From the NCBI GenBank assembly GCA_017311185.1, contig JAESUZ010003171.1:1364001-1428000 (forward strand): a DNA stretch of 64,000 bases, read 5' to 3'. This document shows, piece after piece, positions 59,551 through 64,000 of this stretch. The position numbers and the translations under genes were made by a program. The DNA comes from Proteles cristata cristata. Taxonomy: Eukaryota > Chordata > Mammalia > Carnivora > Hyaenidae. Each line of letters opens with the position of its first letter. Position 1 is the stretch's first letter. Below the pieces are notes generated by a model, which did not search any database, had not been told where the DNA came from, and saw only the letters and a list, made by a program, of their open reading frames with translations.

Positions 59551-60410
59551 TTCATTTCATTCATTCATTCATTTAAGAAATATTTGGGGCACCTGGGTGA
59601 TTCAGTCAGTTAAGCATCCAACTTCAGCTCAGGTCACGATCTCAACGGTTTGTGGGTTCGAGCCCCATGTCAGACTCTGTGCTGACAACTAGCTCAGAGC
59701 CTGGATCCTGTTTCAGATTCTGTATCTCCCTCTCTCTCTCTGACCCAACCCTGCCCACGCTGTCTCTCTCCGAGAAATAAATAAAACATTAAAAAAATGT
59801 TTTTAAATGTTTATTACAAGACAATACATTCATCATTGGCCAATCTCTGCACAGAGCACTGATGTGGTAGGGAGAGAATCACGGCAACAGACAGTATACA
59901 GGCAAACATAAACAAAGCATTATGTGATGTGCTATGAAGAACAAGAGGACAGAGAATGGTAAGAAGGTGCTATTTTAGGCAAGGTGGCCATGGATGGTCT
60001 GCCAGATAAGATGGCATTTGAACAAATTTAATGAAATGAGGAAGTAAGCCAATGTGAATATCTGGAGGTAAAGGGAATATTAAAGGCAAAAGCCTCAAGA
60101 CAGGAGCATACACAGCATCTGGTAAGGCTACCAGCAGTATGAAGTGGACAGAATGGTAGGAAATAAGGCTAGGGAAGGGAAGTGCTCTAGGCCAGAGTAT
60201 ACACATCCATATAAATCTTGGTAAAGATTTTAATTGTTCTAAACGTGATGAGAATACCCCCACAGGCTTCTGATCAAGAGAATAACATGATTTGAATATG
60301 CTTCCTAAAAAACTACTCTGGCTGCTGTGTGAAGAATAATGAAGAGGGAAGCAAGAGTGGAAGAAGAGAGGCCAGTTAGAAGTCCATCCAAGGGAGAAAA
60401 AACAGCTGAG
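59551..60410 (-). repeat. L2 LINE 3' end, antisense, split by a SINE
   Basis: Begins with the (TTCA)n tail at 59551-59574, then aagaaatattt. After the SINE come atgtttattacaag, gcacagagcactgatgtgg, agatggcatttgaac, catgatttgaatatgcttcc, actactctggctgctgtgtg and gaggccagttagaagtcc. This is the antisense L2 3' UTR and ORF2 end, in the right order. Confidence 0.75.
59586..59800 (+). mobile_element. Feliform SINE inside L2
   Basis: ggggcacctgggtgattcagtc head, gtgggttcgagccccatgtc box B, gctgacaactagctcagagc, tccgagaaataaataaaac tail. Intermediate between the gacagctcag and gactgccagctcag forms. TSD not resolved because the flanks are A/T-rich. Confidence 0.96.
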
Positions 60411-62141
60411 AGTAATGTGGTGTTAGTGGAAGTGAAAAGAAGTGGGATTTGCATCTTTGTTCATTGCTACAGAGGATGTTTCCAAGACGTGGCCTGACCA
60501 ACTGGGTCAAAAATCTTTCATGCCATCCCCTCTCTATGGTTCTTCAAATCCACTGAAGCCATCTTCCACTTACTCTTAACTCTCTTTCATCAAGCCCTCT
60601 GGAATTAATGATTCATCATCAACAAAATCCCTGATATCCTCAATTCTTTCAGTGACTGTTCCCTATGTCTTGTGGGTTTTTGTTTTGTTTTGTTGGTTGG
60701 TATGACTGACATGCAAAAAGCTATACATATTTAATCTTTATAACCTCATGAGTTTGCTTATATAGGCCATGGTAATGGTTTCAGAGGTATACAACATATC
60801 TTCAAATCCTAAATCTTCTTGCTCTATTTTACCCCAGGAAGGCATGCTATTATTCTCTTAGAGTCCACTCACAGGATGGCTGTTTACTTTCAGACTTCTG
60901 GGCTTAGGAGTAATAGGTATCCTTCAGGTTCCTCATTGTCAGTCCTCATAAATTCAAAAAGTGAGAAATTCAGAAACTGTACCACAAGAGGAGCAGAGGA
61001 AAAACACTGCTTGCTTGTAAAATTCTTGTCGAGAACGGGTATCATCTTTACATCAAGGATTGTAAGTTTGAAATTGATTCAAAGATCTTAGGAACACAAC
61101 ACCGGGCTTGAGTTTCCACTTCTTCTTGTGAATAATAATTCATGCACCAGCACAGCTCTCAGAGTACACACTGCATCCCTAAAACACAGGGATCTAGACT
61201 CCAAAGTGCAGTCATTCATCCGTGGGGAATGGCTGGCAAGGAAGATGTAGATGGTGAGATCCTAATCATGAGATTTTTCTCAGTAGAATTTCCTGGCCGT
61301 GGCAGATTAGCTGTGTGAGTGTATGTAGGTACAGGACTTTTTGCAGATCTACACATAAGCAAGGGATATTTCTCCAAAGGAATAAATCCCTTGGGACCCT
61401 TTCACTATGCCACACTTCACAGTCAAGAAGATTCTACACCGGGAAGCAAGGATATAGAAGATTCCCCTGACACATAGTTTGACCTCCAGAGAGCTTTGTG
61501 GCATATACAAGGCCTGGTCCTGTCAGTCATTGGCAGGGTATAAGCTGAAGCTTCCCACCATCTTCTCAGCTACTTGATCTCTTAAATTATCTCCTATCAC
61601 TGATAACACACTTCATGTACTTAAGTAAAGGACAGTCCATGCCTCTGAAGTATTCTCAGAGTAACGTTGACTTAGCCCTGTCACAGCATTCAACTCATGC
61701 TGTTTATGTGACTATCTCGCTAAAACATGAATTCTGAGGATGCCTTTGTGCTCAGCACCAGGGCCTCTCCCAGGTTGTAGTGATGCATAAAAATAAGGCA
61801 TGATTAGTTGTGTGAAAATACTCAGTAAATGGCACACTGTCGACAGGCTGCATATTCCCAGTCATTCCAGCCACAGCTTCCTACACTGAGAAGCTGGCCT
61901 TTGTGGGGAGTTTCCATGAAGTTTTCTTACTTTTCCCCTTTATACAAGATTATCATTCTCCTTCTCTCAGAATCATGCCACACTTAATTGTAAGTCAATG
62001 GAAAAATTCACTGAAATATGAATAACTAAAATAATGATGTTTTCACCCTTCTGTATCAGTTAGGGATCTGAAGTCTGAGATCTGTAGGACAGACTGGCAG
62101 GGTAGAAATTGAGACAAGATTTCTACATTCCAATCTTTTTT
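60411..62141. other. Non-coding stretch, no recognised element
   Basis: Contains a short T/G-rich patch at about 60676-60705. Frames of 90 codons or less, none recognised. Confidence 0.4.
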
Positions 62142-62215
62142 CCTTTTTTTAAAGTTTTTATTTCAACTCCAGTTAGTTAATATACAGTGTAATATTAGTT
62201 TCATGTGTATAATTT
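62142..62215 (-). mobile_element. Carnivore L1 3' tip, antisense, very short
   Basis: tttaaagtttttatttcaactcc, agttagttaatatacagtgt, aatattagtttcatgtgtat is the reverse complement of a carnivore L1 3' end (...actaatattacactgtatattaactaactgg...aataaaaactt). About 70 bp only; TSD unclear. Confidence 0.7.
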
Positions 62216-62962
62216 AGTTGAGGCAGAATTTCTTTAAGAAATTTTAGTTTTTGCTTTTAAGGCATTTAACTAATTCAGTAAGTCCCACCCACATTGCTGA
62301 GGGCAATATCCTTTACTTAAATCTGACAGACTAGATGTTACATTTGCAACATACCTGCAGAGCAGTATCTACGCAAATCTCATACCAAACAACTTGGTAC
62401 CACAGCCCAGCCCAGCTGACAAAAATTTAACCATCAAATCTTTTTTCTGGGAATGTCACACAAGTTTCGCTCTTACTATAATCAAGTAGAAAACCAGGCA
62501 AAATGTATAAAACATTTGGTTTCAGATTTTACGTCAGAGCAGAAATTGACAAGCTGATCTTAAATTACATCAAAATACAAAGGACCTAGACTAGTCAAAA
62601 CAATTTTTTAAAAGAAGAAAGCTGGAAGGCTGGCACCATCTTTTATCACACTACAAACTTATAAGAATCAAGAGAACGTGGTAGTGAAATAAAGATCTAT
62701 GGGATAGCACATGTATGCTCAATTGATTTTTGCCAAAGCTATCAAGGTAATGCAATCTGAAAGGAGAATCTTTTCAATCATGCTGGAAAAACTGCATATT
62801 CATTTGGGACAAATATGAACCTTGACTCTTACCTCACTGCATACACAATAATCTTAAAATGGATCACAGACCTAAATGCAAAGACTAATACTTTAAAATT
62901 AGTTAAATAGAGAAGAAAAAATATTCAAAGTATTGAGGTAAGCAATGATTCCTTAGATACAG

Positions 62963-63270
62963 TATTACTACTCTGTATGACACTGCAATGGTGGATAAAT
63001 GGCATTATACATTTGTTGAAACCCACAGAATATACAATATTATAAGTGAATTCTAATGTAAACCATGGATTCTGTAAGATTATTATGTGTTCCTATAGGT
63101 TCATCAATTATAACAAATGTTATAATCTGCTGGCGGGATGTTAATAATGGGGAAAGCTATACATGTATAGGGGTATGAGGCACATTGGAACTCTGTGTAC
63201 TTTCCTCTCAATTTTGCTATGAACTTAAAATTGCTCTAAAAAATAAAGTCTGTTAAAAAAAAAAAAAAAA
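62963..63270 (+). mobile_element. L1MB-like 3' end nested in the older L1
   Basis: gacactgcaatggtggataaatgg, catttgttgaaacccacagaat, ggttcatcaattataac, ctgctggcgggatgttaat, cctctcaattttgctatgaac, aaaaaataaagtctgttaaa plus A tail: a typical L1MB 3' UTR. Imperfect TSD gattccttagatac / gattccctaggtag at 62947-62960 and 63271-63284. Confidence 0.85.
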
Positions 63271-63352
63271 GATTCCCTAGGTAGCATGGCAAAGCTCACA
63301 AAAGAAAAAAATGATAGACTGGATTTCATCAACTGTTTAGTATCTGGTTTTT

Positions 63353-63569
63353 AAAAAATATATTTAATGTTTTTTTTTAATTTCTGAGCAAGAGACAGCA
63401 TGAGCAGGGGAGGATCAGAGACAGAGGGAGACACAGAATCCGAAACAGGCTCCAGGCTCTGAGCTAGCTGTCAGCACAGAGCCCGACATGGGGCTAAAAC
63501 CCACAAACCATCAGATCATGACCTGAGCCGAAGTCAGATGACCAACAGACTGAGCCACCCAGGTGACCC
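63353..63569 (-). mobile_element. Feliform SINE, antisense, third nesting layer
   Basis: T run, then agcatgagcaggggaggatc, gaatccgaaacaggctccagg, gctgtcagcacagagcccg, gactgagccacccagg. TSD tagtatctg(g/t)tttt at 63339-63352 and 63570-63583. Confidence 0.96.
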
Positions 63570-64000
63570 TAGTATCTGTTTTTTGAAAGACATCATCAAA
63601 AAATGGCAAATTACTGCAATAATGATATCCAGAATATACTTTTAAAAACCCTGTAATTCAGGAGAAAACAACCCAAAGTTTAAAAATGGGAAAACAGAAG
63701 AGATTCTTAACAAGATATATAAACAGCGAATAATCACATGAAGACATTCAACATTACTAGAAGGAAAAATACAAATTAAAACCGTAACTAGATACTACTA
63801 CACACTCACTAAAATGGTAAAAATAAAAGATTAATAAAACAAATGTTAGTGAGGATGTAGAGCAACTAAAACTCTAGTGCATTGCCACTGGGAATGTAAA
63901 TGCTAAAAGCCATCTTGGAAAACAGTTTGGCGGTTTCTTAAAGTGAAATAACATCTACCCTATGGTCCAGAAATTTCACTCCAAGCATTTACTCAAGAGA

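Larger units (their letters stand above)
62530..64000 (+). mobile_element. Old L1 ORF2 fragment, running off the right edge
   Basis: Degenerate L1 ORF2 sense sequence: ctagactagtcaaaacaattt, ctcaattgatttttgccaaag, aaatggatcacagacctaaatgc, interrupted at 62963-63270 and 63353-63569, then resuming with gacatcatcaaaaaatggc, gtgaggatgtagagcaac, cattgccactgggaatgtaaa, cagtttggcggtttc. It continues past 64000. Age class is roughly L1ME/L1M by divergence and by the L1MB nested in it. Confidence 0.8.

Noticed and set aside
6301..63569. tRNA genes suggested by box A/box B motifs
   Set aside because: The boxes (tggctcagtcggtt and ggttcgagccc) belong to tRNA-derived SINEs with CT-rich and A-rich tails and TSDs. 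No free-standing cloverleaf was seen.

Overview
This is ordinary nuclear DNA from a mammal. It belongs to the cat side of the Carnivora (Feliformia, most likely a felid). The evidence is 18 copies of a tRNA-derived carnivore SINE whose body (GCGCCTGGGTGGCTCAGT head, box B GGTTCGAGCCC, then GTGCTGACAGCTCAGAGCCTGG and a CT-rich to A-rich tail) is the feliform type, not the canid or bear/weasel type. Old mammal-wide repeats (MIR, L2, MER5A, MaLR LTRs, several L1 age classes) fill much of the rest. I found no protein-coding exon, rRNA, functional tRNA gene, CpG island or CRISPR array. The open frames available are short (longest 202 codons) and behave as chance ORFs or as pieces of transposons. 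The window is best read as intergenic or deep-intronic sequence.

Layout. 1-6 kb: old L2 and MIR pieces, a (CA)n tract and a repeat-free stretch near 5.0-5.6 kb. 6-15 kb: L2, three MIRs, two SINEs and a second (CA)n. 15.9-16.8 kb: a MIR that received both an L1 with an inverted 5' end and a SINE at the same target sequence. 18.4 kb: a short, fresh L1 3' end in the opposite orientation. 19-31 kb: a MaLR LTR, four SINEs (two back to back), MER5A, MIRs, an LTR-like repeat and a repeat-free stretch at 24.6-25.1 kb. 31-45 kb: old MIR/L2/LTR fragments, SINEs, a possible retrocopy and a repeat-free stretch at 39.6-40.2 kb. 45.4-53.6 kb: one L1 of nearly full length, inserted into a MER5A with a perfect 17-bp target-site duplication and itself hit by five SINEs and a second L1. 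53.7-64 kb: L2, an antisense old L1, SINEs and, at the right edge, an old L1 ORF2 carrying a younger L1 and then a SINE.

Nothing here acts as a gene system. The most informative content is the insertion history: target-site duplications, nesting order, a twin-priming inversion and two independent insertions at one nicking site. A few repeat-free stretches could be conserved regulatory sequence, but only an alignment could show that. I did not find a previously undescribed biological system.
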